Below are positions 9,940 through 17,516 of a stretch of DNA of 64,000 nucleotides, piece after piece. Position 1 is the first letter of the stretch. Every line of letters starts with the position of its first letter. This DNA is from Rickettsiales bacterium (GTDB lineage Bacteria > Pseudomonadota > Alphaproteobacteria > G027485855): assembly GCA_027485855.1 (NCBI GenBank), contig JAIXQD010000030.1, positions 186,001 through 250,000 of the forward strand. The letters are read 5' to 3'. The notes under the pieces were generated by a model. It was given only the letters and a program-made list of their open reading frames with translations. It searched no databases and had not been told where the DNA came from. The position numbers and the translations under genes were made by a program.

Positions 9940-11435
9940 GCGGCATGTCCTTTAGCAAAATGCTGCGCTATGGCAGCGTCATCGAAGGGGTGTGTCTCGG
10001 TGCCAATAATTTGCCCGCGCTCATGACCCTTGCCGGCAATGACCAGCACATCGCCTGCTTTAAGGTTTTCAATGGCGCTGGCAATGGCGCGACTGCGCTC
10101 GGCAATCTCGGTGGCGTTAGGGCAGGCGGCCAAAATTTCAGCACGAATGGTAGCGGGGTTTTCCAGGCGGGGGTTATCGTCGGTGATTATAATCCTATCG
10201 GCTAGTGCATGGGCAATGCCACCCATCAGTGGGCGCTTGCCCTTATCGCGGTTGCCGCCACAGCCAAACACCACATGTAATTGGCCCATTGTGTGTGGTC
10301 GCAGTGCGCGCAGCACGGTTTGCAGTGCGTCCGGCGTGTGGGCGTAATCTACGTAAATGGCGGCATTATTAACGCTTGCCACTTGTTGTAAGCGCCCCGG
10401 CACGCCTTGCAAGCGGGGCAGATGTGCCAGCGTTTGCGCCGCATCACCGCCACTGGCCACCACAAGGCCGAGCGCGGCTAAAACATTATCGGCTTGGAAC
10501 GCGCCCACCAGCGGCAGGGTTATGGCAAAATTTTGTGCAAAGGCGTTGCCGGTTATTTCTAGCCCGTGCGGGGTTGGGGTGCAGCTTTTAAGGCGTATTT
10601 CATCGCCCGCCATACCATAGCGCCAGATGCTTTGTTGGCGCTGCGCGCAGATTTTTTGCAGTTCGCTGGCATAGGGTAAATCGGCATGTAAAACTGCGAT
10701 GCCGTGCTGCGGCAAAACCTCGCCAAATAAGCGGGCTTTGGCGGCAAAATAATGCGGCATGTCTTGGTGATAATCGAGATGATCACGCGTAAGGTTGCTA
10801 AAGGCCGCGGCTTTAAGCTGCAAGCCCAACAGCCGCTCTTGGTCTAGCCCGTGTGATGAGGCCTCAAGCGCGCAGTGGCTGATGCCGTGTTGGGCAAGCT
10901 CGGCCAAAAGGCGATGCAGCGTTATGGGGTCGGGCGTGGTAAGGCTGCCCTCTTGCTGATAAGCATCGCTGATAACGCCTAATGTGCCAATGCTGGCACT
11001 GGCTAAACCCGCCATCGACCATAATTGCCGCGTGAAATTCACAATCGAGGTTTTGCCATTGGTACCCGTAACCGCCACTTGCGTTTGTGGTTGCGCATCG
11101 TAAAAGGCGCGGGCGAGCAAGGTGAGCGCGGCGCGTGGTGTATCGCTGGTCAGTAATTGTGCTGGGCTATTCTGCGGCAGTTGTGTGCCGGTGGGTGCTA
11201 AAATGGCGCTGGCGCCTGCGGCAAGTGCGGCTGCGATAAAATTGCGGCCATCATGGGCAGTACCGGGCAGTGCGGCAAATAAAAACCCCGGCTGCACGGC
11301 TCTGCTATCTGTCGTAAGACCCGCAAGTGTTGGCGTATCAGTTGTGCAGGGGCAGGTTATCATCCACGGTGAGTGGATTGCTACTTTCTGCAGCAGGTGC
11401 AACAGCGGCTGGGGGCGAATCATTTTTGTCATCAT
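9936..11435 (-). CDS. murE: UDP-MurNAc-tripeptide synthetase MurE (meso-diaminopimelate type)
   Basis: Mur ligase adding the third stem residue. It has LTTDSRAVQPGFLFAALPG, the P-loop VAVTGTNGKTSIVNFTRQLW and LEASSHGLDQERL. The substrate motif reads DDNPR (ITDDNPRLENPATIRAEIL), which in this family marks meso-diaminopimelate rather than lysine. The start is uncertain. The ATG at 11435 gives the usual LLHLL-containing N-terminus but overlaps ftsI by 98 nt. In-frame ATGs at 11423 and 11363 shorten the overlap, and none has a good ribosome site. Function is secure. Confidence 0.94.
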   Translation of the reverse strand: MMTKMIRPQPLLHLLQKVAIHSPWMITCPCTTDTPTLAGLTTDSRAVQPGFLFAALPGTAHDGRNFIAAALAAGASAILAPTGTQLPQNSPAQLLTSDTPRAALTLLARAFYDAQPQTQVAVTGTNGKTSIVNFTRQLWSMAGLASASIGTLGVISDAYQQEGSLTTPDPITLHRLLAELAQHGISHCALEASSHGLDQERLLGLQLKAAAFSNLTRDHLDYHQDMPHYFAAKARLFGEVLPQHGIAVLHADLPYASELQKICAQRQQSIWRYGMAGDEIRLKSCTPTPHGLEITGNAFAQNFAITLPLVGAFQADNVLAALGLVVASGGDAAQTLAHLPRLQGVPGRLQQVASVNNAAIYVDYAHTPDALQTVLRALRPHTMGQLHVVFGCGGNRDKGKRPLMGGIAHALADRIIITDDNPRLENPATIRAEILAACPNATEIAERSRAIASAIENLKAGDVLVIAGKGHERGQIIGTETHPFDDAAIAQHFAKGHAA

Positions 11436-13164
11436 ATAAGGCTACACTGTCAGGGCCAATCAGCCTAGTGGCTGTGCGAATGGCGGGGTCGGTTTCGTCT
11501 GCCGGCATAAGCCCCAAAAGTGGCGCCATTTGGGCGATGATGCGACCTATGGCGGGCGCGGCCACCCAGCCGCCTGTGGCATAGCCATGGCTGCTGGCAT
11601 TGGGCTTGGGCTCATCCACCATGACAAACACCACATAGCGCGGATTTTGCATAGGAAAGGCGCCCACAAAAGAGGATAACCGCGCATTTAAACTATAGCG
11701 CTTGCCGGTGGTTTTTTCGGCCGTGCCGGTTTTGCCGCCCACAATATAGCCTTTGGCATCGGCCGCTTTGGCGGTGCCGCTTTCAACCACCAGACGCAGT
11801 AATTTGCGCATGGTGGCCGAGCTTTGCTCGCTTATAACCCGCGTGTAACGCAGCGGTTTGTCGCTGGCGGTTTGCCGCTCTAATAATGTGGCCTCGGGCA
11901 AGAGCCCGCCATTGACCATGGCGGCGGTGGCGCGCATCAATTGCAGCGGGCTGATGGATAGGCCATGACCAAAAGCAACGGTCATAGTGGTAAGATCGCT
12001 CCATTTTTGTGGCACAAGCGGGCGGCCAATTTCGGGCAGTTCAAGCTTGGGTGCTTCAAAAAAACCAAGCTGGCGCAAAAATTCGCGCTGGGTGGCGCCG
12101 CCCACAATCAGCGCCATGCGCGCCGAGCCAATGTTAGAAGAATGCTGAAAAACTTCGGGCAGGGTCAGAAACCGATTTTCGGGCTTAAAATCATTGATGG
12201 TAAAGCGGCCAAAGCGAATAGGCTGCGTCGCATCAAATTTTTGCCACAGGCTAATTTTGCCGCTTTCAAGCGCAAGGGCGCTGTTAAAGCTTTTAAGGGT
12301 TGAGCCCATTTCATAAACGCCCAAAGTGGCCCGATTAAACAGCGCCTCGGCATCGGCACTGCCTGGGTCGTGCGGGTCGAAGTCGGGCAGCGAGACCATG
12401 GCTAAAATCTCGCCATTTTGTGCATCCATAATCATGCCAGAGCCGCCAATGGCATTAAAATCGGTGATGGCCGTTTGAATTTCGTGGCGCAAAATATGCT
12501 GCAAACGAATATCAACACTCAGACGCAGGCTTTGGCCAGCGCGCAGTGTGGCATCAAAATATTTTTCAATGCCGGCAAGGCCGTTATTATCCACATCGGC
12601 ATAGCCCAGCACATGGGCCGTAAGAGCCCCTTGCGGATAAAGCCGCCGCTCTTCTTGCTGAAACTCAATGCCCGGCAAACCTAAATGCAGCACTTGCTCA
12701 TATTGCTTGGGCGTTAAGTGGCGCTGTAGCCAGACAAAGCGCTTTTTACTGGCAAACTCGGTGGCTAAAGCTTTGGCATCGAGCGTGGGCAAAACTGTGC
12801 GCAGCGCTTTGATGGTGCGCTCGGGCTCGATGACGCGGGCGGGGTCGGCATAAAGCGAGATGGTCGGTATCGAGGTTGCCAGCAATTCGCCGTTGCGATC
12901 AAGAATGGCCGCTCTGCTGGTGCCCGATAGGCTTTGTGCGGCTTGTGCGGTAAGGCCGCTGCCTTCGCGGCTCAATAATGTGGCATCGACCAAGCGCACG
13001 CCCACCACGCTAAAGGCCAAAAATAAACAGCTGGCTAAAAATAAAATGCGCCCCCGTGCGGTGCTCAGCGCTTGCTGCTGCATGGAGACGCCTTGGTCAC
13101 GCGCCACCCGCCGGCGATTAAGGCCGGGTAAAAAAAGTTGTTTTTCGGGTGGTTTTGCGCTCAT
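11338..13164 (-). CDS. ftsI: Septal transpeptidase FtsI (PBP3)
   Basis: Class B penicillin-binding protein that cross-links septal peptidoglycan. It has a basic cytoplasmic tail, one membrane anchor at about residues 38-60, a dimerisation domain (AAILDRNGELLATSIPTIS) and a transpeptidase domain. Active-site motifs are STLK with nucleophile S288, SSN (QHSSNIGSARMAL) and KTG (VGGKTGTAEKTTG). It has 608 residues. The last 35 or so are low-complexity (proline, alanine, serine rich) and are encoded in DNA shared with the 5' end of murE. It starts 9 nt after the ftsL stop. Confidence 0.96.
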   Translation of the reverse strand: MSAKPPEKQLFLPGLNRRRVARDQGVSMQQQALSTARGRILFLASCLFLAFSVVGVRLVDATLLSREGSGLTAQAAQSLSGTSRAAILDRNGELLATSIPTISLYADPARVIEPERTIKALRTVLPTLDAKALATEFASKKRFVWLQRHLTPKQYEQVLHLGLPGIEFQQEERRLYPQGALTAHVLGYADVDNNGLAGIEKYFDATLRAGQSLRLSVDIRLQHILRHEIQTAITDFNAIGGSGMIMDAQNGEILAMVSLPDFDPHDPGSADAEALFNRATLGVYEMGSTLKSFNSALALESGKISLWQKFDATQPIRFGRFTINDFKPENRFLTLPEVFQHSSNIGSARMALIVGGATQREFLRQLGFFEAPKLELPEIGRPLVPQKWSDLTTMTVAFGHGLSISPLQLMRATAAMVNGGLLPEATLLERQTASDKPLRYTRVISEQSSATMRKLLRLVVESGTAKAADAKGYIVGGKTGTAEKTTGKRYSLNARLSSFVGAFPMQNPRYVVFVMVDEPKPNASSHGYATGGWVAAPAIGRIIAQMAPLLGLMPADETDPAIRTATRLIGPDSVALYDDKNDSPPAAVAPAAESSNPLTVDDNLPLHN

Positions 13165-13173
13165 GCGTAAAGC

Positions 13174-13668
13174 TTAGTTGGCTTGCGCCGATGGGTAAAG
13201 CAGCCAGTGCAGCTGCTGCGATTGCTCGATGGACGGCGCGGCAAAACGTGTGGGCGCAATGGCGGTTGTGGCATCTGCCCGCAATACACGGCCTAAAACA
13301 GGTTTGCCGCTGCCATCATCGGCGGCCAAAATAACCACGGGTGCGGTGCGGCTGGGTAAGCTGGCAATTTGTGATAATTGGCGGCCTTGTGCGGCTTGCA
13401 ATTGCGGCAGATGCTGCTTGGCCAAACGCGCCAGACGATCGGGCGCATTCAGATAGGCCCACTCAGCGCGCAGCAACTGAATTTCTTTGCTGGTGTCGGT
13501 GAGTTGGGCCTCGATGCGCTCTACCTCGCGCTGCATTTTTTGCGTTTGCCCTGAAGTTTGATAAAGCCCAAGGCTGGCTATCAGCGTCAGCCCCAACCAA
13601 AAAAGGGTGCTGCGGCGCATGAGGCCCGATTTGCTGCTTGGTGCTTTGTTGAAGAGGTTTGTCTGCAT
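13174..13668 (-). CDS. ftsL: Cell division protein FtsL
   Basis: Small bitopic divisome protein expected to pair with FtsB and FtsQ. It has 164 residues, with a membrane segment at about 20-38 (LFWLGLTLIASLGLYQTSG), then a short coiled coil (QKMQREVERIEAQLTDTSKE) ending LLRAEWAYLNAPDRLARLAK, a pattern typical of alphaproteobacterial FtsL. The C-terminal 65 residues are poorly conserved. Identification relies on architecture plus position between rsmH and ftsI. Confidence 0.9.
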   Translation of the reverse strand: MQTNLFNKAPSSKSGLMRRSTLFWLGLTLIASLGLYQTSGQTQKMQREVERIEAQLTDTSKEIQLLRAEWAYLNAPDRLARLAKQHLPQLQAAQGRQLSQIASLPSRTAPVVILAADDGSGKPVLGRVLRADATTAIAPTRFAAPSIEQSQQLHWLLYPSAQAN

Positions 13669-13685
13669 GAGGGGTCTCTTTGGGG

Positions 13686-14669
13686 TCAGAGAAGATTTTC
13701 AAAATTATATTCGCTGAAGGCAGGCGGGGGTGTTTGCTGTGGGGGGGTATTCAGGCGGGTGGCCCAGCGCAGTTTAGCCGAGCGGGCGCGGGGGTTACGA
13801 TCCCGCTCGGCATCACTTGCGATAACAGGTTTACGCTGTACCAGTTTAAAGCTCGCCGCCTGCCTTTGGGGGGATAAGGGCAAATGCCGCGAGACGCTCT
13901 CCTCATCACCCGAGCGATGACGTAGGAAATCTTTCACAATTCTATCTTCAAGCGAATGGAACGATACCACCGCCAAGCGGCCATCGGCATTCAGCAATTC
14001 TTCGGCGGCCATGAGGCCGGCCATCAGCTCGGGCAGTTCGTCATTAACGGCCAGGCGCAAGGCTTGAAAGCTGCGGGTGGCGGGGTCAATGCCGCTATTA
14101 TCAGCGCGCACGACGCTGCGGATAATTTCGGCGAGTTCGCTGGTGCGCTGAAATTTTTGCGTGAGGCGCTTTTGCACAATGGCGCGGGCAATGGCGCGGC
14201 TGCGGCGCTCTTCGCCAAGGCGATAAATGAGATTAGCCAGCTTATCTTCGGCGGCGCTGTTGACAATATCGGCTGCACTGCGGCCTTCGCTGCTCATGCG
14301 CATATCAAGCGGGCCATCCGCCCGAAAAGAAAAACCGCGCTCTGCATCATCAAGCTGCGGCGACGAAACACCCACATCCAGCACTACGCCATCAACCGCT
14401 TGCACGGCAAAGGGTGCCAAAAGACGCGGCATTTCGCTAAAGCGGCCATGAATGAGGGTGAGGCGCTGTTTATATTTTTGTGCCAGCTCTTGTCCGGCGG
14501 CAATGGCGCTGGGGTCACGGTCGATGGCGTAAACCTTAGTATCGGGCGTGGCTAAAATGGCCGCGCTATAACCGCCAAGGCCAAAAGTGCCATCGACATA
14601 AATGCCACCGGGTTTTACCGCGAGCGCTTCGAGGGCTTCTTGCAACAGAACTGGGATATGTGTGCTCAT
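13686..14669 (-). CDS. rsmH: 16S rRNA (cytosine-1402-N4)-methyltransferase RsmH
   Basis: SAM-dependent methyltransferase (formerly MraW) modifying C1402 of 16S rRNA. It opens HIPVLLQEALEALAVKPGG with the SAM loop DGTFGLGGYSAAIL. Further motifs are VDGVVLDVGVSSPQLDDAER, RGFSFRADGPLDMRM, FQALRLAVNDEL and VVSFHSLEDRIVKDFLR. It has 327 residues. It overlaps the mraZ stop by ATGA and lies 17 nt upstream of ftsL. Confidence 0.97.
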   Translation of the reverse strand: MSTHIPVLLQEALEALAVKPGGIYVDGTFGLGGYSAAILATPDTKVYAIDRDPSAIAAGQELAQKYKQRLTLIHGRFSEMPRLLAPFAVQAVDGVVLDVGVSSPQLDDAERGFSFRADGPLDMRMSSEGRSAADIVNSAAEDKLANLIYRLGEERRSRAIARAIVQKRLTQKFQRTSELAEIIRSVVRADNSGIDPATRSFQALRLAVNDELPELMAGLMAAEELLNADGRLAVVSFHSLEDRIVKDFLRHRSGDEESVSRHLPLSPQRQAASFKLVQRKPVIASDAERDRNPRARSAKLRWATRLNTPPQQTPPPAFSEYNFENLL

Positions 14670-15157
14670 AGGGCCCCGCTATTTTGTTGTTGTTGTTGTT
14701 GTTGGGCTAAGGCAAAAATACGCGACAAAGAAACATCTTGCGCTTTGGCGGCCGCGCGTTGTTGCTCGGTATAGGCCGCAAGTTTAGCGGGCTGCCATAA
14801 TTGAAAAGTTTTGCGGCGGCCAAAGAAGGCCACTTCCTCGTTAATGCCAACAGCGCGGCTGAGGGCTTCGGGCAGGCAGACGCGGCCTTCGCCATCAAAG
14901 GATAGCTCAACGGCGCTGCCAAAAATGGTGCTTTCAATCAGCTCATAGGTGCTGGCGGGTAAATCAAGCTTATCAAGGCTGGCCGAAAGCTCGGCTAAGT
15001 GCGCGACTGCACAACCTTCAAGCGCATCATGATTAAGGGCACGAAACACCACAATGCCGCTGGCATCAGCCGGCAGGGCCGCACGAAAGCTGGCAGGCAC
15101 GGAGACCCGTCCCTTGCGGTCGATGCGGTTGATGATGGTGGATAAAAATTGTGCCAA
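14666..15157 (-). CDS. mraZ: Transcriptional regulator MraZ, probable TTG start
   Basis: DNA-binding regulator of the dcw operon, made of two AbrB-like halves. The family core begins FLSTIINRIDRKGRVSVPAS and the second half has VELSFDGEGRVCLPEAL. No ATG lies close to the core. A TTG at 15157 gives MAQFLSTIINR and 163 residues, near family length. The next in-frame ATG (15259) would add 34 residues encoded by repeated leader DNA that look unrelated to MraZ. The C-terminus carries seven glutamines from a (TTG)n tract at about 14684-14704. The stop overlaps rsmH by ATGA. The start call is an inference. Confidence 0.88.
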   Translation of the reverse strand: MAQFLSTIINRIDRKGRVSVPASFRAALPADASGIVVFRALNHDALEGCAVAHLAELSASLDKLDLPASTYELIESTIFGSAVELSFDGEGRVCLPEALSRAVGINEEVAFFGRRKTFQLWQPAKLAAYTEQQRAAAKAQDVSLSRIFALAQQQQQQQNSGAL

Positions 15158-15180
15158 GTGTTTAAAGCCCGCGCCAGAGT

Positions 15181-15236
15181 GTTTAGAAAACTGTGTGTTT
15201 AGAAAACTGTGTTGTTCAAAAAACCCAGAATGTTGT
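15181..15236. repeat. Short tandem duplications in the mraZ leader
   Basis: A 16-bp unit (GTTTAGAAAACTGTGT) occurs twice without change at 15181-15196 and 15197-15212. It is followed by a looser duplication of a TTGTTCAAAAAA segment. This is the region between the proposed MraZ operator and the proposed TTG start, so it would be part of the 5' untranslated leader. Confidence 0.75.
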
Positions 15237-15327
15237 TCAAAAAAACATGCCCACATCACCCGACTAAAATGTTAAGCAAACGAAATAAGTTTAATTTGGC
15301 TTAACATGGTCCCATTTGGTACCTTGG

Positions 15328-15361
15328 TGGGTATTCGTGGGATATATTGGGTTATAATGGG
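15328..15361. promoter_or_regulatory. Candidate MraZ operator: four TGGG repeats at 10-bp period
   Basis: TGGG occurs at 15328, 15338, 15348 and 15358 on the plus strand, each separated by 6 bp, so the period is exactly 10 bp (one helical turn). Two weaker TGGT copies sit at 15307 and 15317, one base out of phase. MraZ proteins are known to bind direct TGGG-type repeats with about 10-bp spacing upstream of their own gene. The block lies about 170 bp upstream of the proposed mraZ start. The repeats read on the strand opposite to the operon, and I did not find a convincing -35/-10 pair to place them against. Confidence 0.75.
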
Positions 15362-15527
15362 AAAATCGCTAAAAATTGATTAATATTTTATAAATATTCG
15401 TTTTTTTATCGGCCTCGGTGCGGTACGGCAATGTTTTTCGTTTCGCAAAATGAGCTGTGACTAAAACGCCACTTTGCGCCTGTCAAATAATCATGATTTT
15501 GCATCATGTTAGGGCACTGTGGCTAAA

Positions 15528-15644
15528 ATGCACAAAGATATGTGGCAAATCGGCTGGGTAACGGGCGGGTTTATCGGCTGGCTGATTTTGTGTTACGGGC
15601 GTGCCCGAATTGGTGCTGGCCGAATTGGCGGCCACACAAAATAG
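15528..15644 (+). CDS. Possible 38-residue membrane micro-protein
   Basis: An ATG-initiated frame of 38 codons in the 420-bp gap between mraZ and the deamidase-like gene. The translation begins MHKDMWQIGWVTGGFIGWL and continues hydrophobic to about residue 24, then turns basic (RARIGAGRIGGHTK), a plausible single-pass topology with a cytoplasmic C-terminus. There is no strong ribosome site (an AGGG lies rather far upstream). It points away from the dcw operon. It could equally be chance; conservation in relatives would decide. Confidence 0.25.
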   Translation: MHKDMWQIGWVTGGFIGWLILCYGRARIGAGRIGGHTK

Positions 15645-15679
15645 TATAGGACAATTATCCTAAAAAATACAAAGAGTGC

Positions 15680-16582
15680 CTATAAATACAGGCTTTCTTG
15701 CATGGTTGTGGCCAGCCTTGGTGGTGCGGTGGGTTTTGGCTGGCTCAGCTCTTGCCATTGGCTGGCAGGCAGTCTTGCGCGGCTATACCAATTGGGGCCT
15801 TGTGCTTTAAGCAGCACATCTTTGCCGCGATTTTCTACATCAACAGCGGCAAGCCTTTGCCGCATTTCGCTGGGGTGCAGCTCGCGCATTTTTTGGGCAT
15901 ATTTATCGGAGCATTCGTCTAAGGCGCTTTTTGCGGCTAAAGAAACCTCAAGCGGGTCGCTATGGTTTGTCACCAAAGCGCGCAGCGTATCGACAAACAT
16001 ATAATGGCTTTTGCTTTTTGGCGGTTTTTCTTCAAAGCCGACCGTATGAATCTGGCTGGCTTGTGCGCCCATGATGTTGCCCCATTGTGCCAGGGTAATT
16101 GGGCCATCAAACAAGCCTGGGTCGATAACCATGGTTTGCACCGTGCCATCCATCTGTTGCACAGGCACAGTGACGGCCACATGCCACCACCAGGTGGTTT
16201 GATCGGCAGACAGAAATTGCGGTTGCAGCAGATTGCCGTGTTCATCTTCAAAGGCCCAGGCGCGCCCTGGTTCTATGCCCATGCGGCGCAAATCTTCGCC
16301 CATGAGTTGGGCGCGGGCGTAGCATAAATCGTAAATATAGGCGAATTTATATTCGGCTTTATTGGCCAGAACATCAAAAGCCGCCAAAGCTTCAGCTTCG
16401 CTTAGGGCTTTGGGTGTTTGTGCCGGCGGCGGCGGGGTTTGGTCTAACTGTGGCTCTCGGGGGCCGCCTTTAAGGATATATAAATCGCCATTCATCGAGC
16501 TGCCGCTGAGGCTGATGGGCTCAGTCAAAAACTTAGCCATAGACTTAAAAAAATCGAGGATAGGGGCAGCTTTCGTGGCCAT
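15680..16582 (-). CDS. Protein-glutamine-deamidase-like protein with Cys-His-Asp triad
   Basis: A 300-residue protein without a signal peptide. After a proline-rich linker (about 48-58) it shows the papain/transglutaminase-like order I associate with the bacterial protein-glutaminase family: a cysteine motif YDLCYARAQLMGEDLRRMGI (Cys87), a histidine strand TTWWWHVAVTVP (His134) and an aspartate strand MVIDPGLFDGPITLAQW (Asp154). Members deamidate protein glutamines or belong to related uncharacterised groups; the substrate here is unknown. The C-terminal third (to about 300) has no match I recognise. Its ATG overlaps the stop of the 97-residue gene upstream by one base, so the two are probably co-translated. 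Family assignment is from memory of the motif pattern. Confidence 0.6.
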   Translation of the reverse strand: MATKAAPILDFFKSMAKFLTEPISLSGSSMNGDLYILKGGPREPQLDQTPPPPAQTPKALSEAEALAAFDVLANKAEYKFAYIYDLCYARAQLMGEDLRRMGIEPGRAWAFEDEHGNLLQPQFLSADQTTWWWHVAVTVPVQQMDGTVQTMVIDPGLFDGPITLAQWGNIMGAQASQIHTVGFEEKPPKSKSHYMFVDTLRALVTNHSDPLEVSLAAKSALDECSDKYAQKMRELHPSEMRQRLAAVDVENRGKDVLLKAQGPNWYSRARLPASQWQELSQPKPTAPPRLATTMQESLYL

Positions 16583-16875
16583 CAGAGTTTTAACTCGGCT
16601 GCTTGAATGGCAAGCTCGGGCGTGTGGCTAACCAGCAGTGGCTGTGTTGTTTGTTCGATTAAAGCGCGCAGCTGCGCTTCTGCTTCGGGCGTTAGCGTTT
16701 TGGCCAAGCTGAAATAAGCCGGATGCTCATGAAAGCTGACTTGCCAATTTTGCGCATCGGCCCTGATGCGGCGCACATGCAGCACAGTTTGGCGAATGTC
16801 GCCGCGAGCTTCGTCGCGCTTTTCGTCGCGAGTTTCGTCGCGCTTTTCATCGCGCTTTATGGGGTCGGTATCCAT
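16582..16875 (-). CDS. Small protein with Lys-Arg-Asp-Glu repeats, coupled to the deamidase-like gene
   Basis: A 97-residue protein of unknown function. Residues 7-25 are a tandem tetrapeptide repeat (KRDEKRDETRDEKRDE) encoded by 12-bp repeats at about 16805-16857. The remainder is a small alpha/beta-looking domain (TVLHVRRIRADAQNWQVSFH, then a helix TPEAEAQLRALIEQ). TAGGG precedes the ATG. The stop overlaps the start of the next gene (TGATG), which suggests a functional pair. The repeat looks like a local slippage product. No family recognised. Confidence 0.6.
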   Translation of the reverse strand: MDTDPIKRDEKRDETRDEKRDEARGDIRQTVLHVRRIRADAQNWQVSFHEHPAYFSLAKTLTPEAEAQLRALIEQTTQPLLVSHTPELAIQAAELKL

Positions 16876-16961
16876 AGACCCTAGATTGTCATTTCGTGCT
16901 TAAAACAAGCTTAATTTGCCTGTCTAGCTAGTTATGGCTGGCCGTGGGAGGGGGGGTAAAA

Positions 16962-17316
16962 TGCCAGATGGTCTATAAGCCGGGTTCTGTTATGGCTGTT
17001 GCCAGCCACCAATGACCATTCATCTACGCTGTTTGTTGCCAAACAGCTTAAGCGCGCAACCCGAGCGCGAGGCAGGCACCCCATTTGCGCTCCTATTTGC
17101 ACTTGCTGCCGGTGCAGGTTGTCATGCCAGCGCTGTTACCAGCCCTGCGGTGCGCTCTTACCGCACCTTTGCACCCTTACCCATATAAAATGGGCGGTTC
17201 TGTTTCTGTGACCCTGTTGCGTGGGTCGCCCCAGGCGGACATTATCCGCCACCGTTGCCTGTGCAGCCCGGACTTTCCTCGGAGCTTGCGCCCCGCGGCC
17301 ATCCAACCATCTGGCT
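16962..17316 (-). ncRNA. rnpB: RNase P RNA (class A)
   Basis: Catalytic RNA for tRNA 5' maturation. On the minus strand the conserved core GAGGAAAGTCCGGGC is present near the 5' end and the universal 3' block ACAGAACCCGGCTTATAGAC near the 3' end. The ends pair as helix P1 (GCCAGATGGT near 17315 with ACCATCTGGC near 16963). The length of about 355 nt and internal GGTAAGGGTGCAAAGGTGCG text are normal. The end positions are set by P1 and may be a few bases off. Frames open across this region are not genes. Confidence 0.96.
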
Positions 17317-17321
17317 CGGCC

Positions 17322-17350
17322 ATTATGACCAATATGCCGAAAAGTCACAA
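17322..17350 (-). promoter_or_regulatory. Promoter of rnpB
   Basis: Minus strand: -35 TTGTGA (17350-17345), a 17-bp spacer, then -10 CATAAT (17327-17322). The first pairing base of RNase P RNA lies about 6 bp further on, the expected distance to a transcription start. Both hexamers match the housekeeping consensus at four or five of six positions. Confidence 0.75.
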
Positions 17351-17369
17351 GCGCGCCATGCCCGTGCAC

Positions 17370-17398
17370 CTGTTGCTGTGTAGCAACAGTTATTTTTT
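17370..17398 (+). terminator. Terminator-like hairpin upstream of rnpB, reading on the plus strand
   Basis: A perfect 8-bp stem CTGTTGCT / AGCAACAG (17370-17377 and 17382-17389) with a GTGT loop, followed by TTATTTTTT on the plus strand. No plus-strand gene precedes it. It sits between the divergent rnpB promoter and ompA. It may stop plus-strand or antisense transcription before ompA. Confidence 0.55.
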
Positions 17399-17516
17399 AA
17401 CGCTGTGAGCAGGGTTATTCGCACAAAACTTTGCTGAAATTATGAGCAAATTTGGCTAGAGTGCAGTTTGCATTGTAGGCTCAATAATTTGAGCTTGGTG
17501 TTTAAGGAGAACCCAC

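Noticed and set aside
725-15275. Many 60-200 codon frames on the plus strand across the dcw cluster
   Set aside because: They are antisense shadows of well-recognised mur and fts genes, without ribosome sites or recognisable domains.
16805-16863. Regular short repeats considered as a CRISPR or regulatory array
   Set aside because: Period 12 bp, no spacers, and the repeats are in frame inside a small gene (KRDE units).
16999-17408. Open frames on both strands between about 16999 and 17408
   Set aside because: They lie within or beside the RNase P RNA gene, whose conserved core and P1 pairing explain the sequence.
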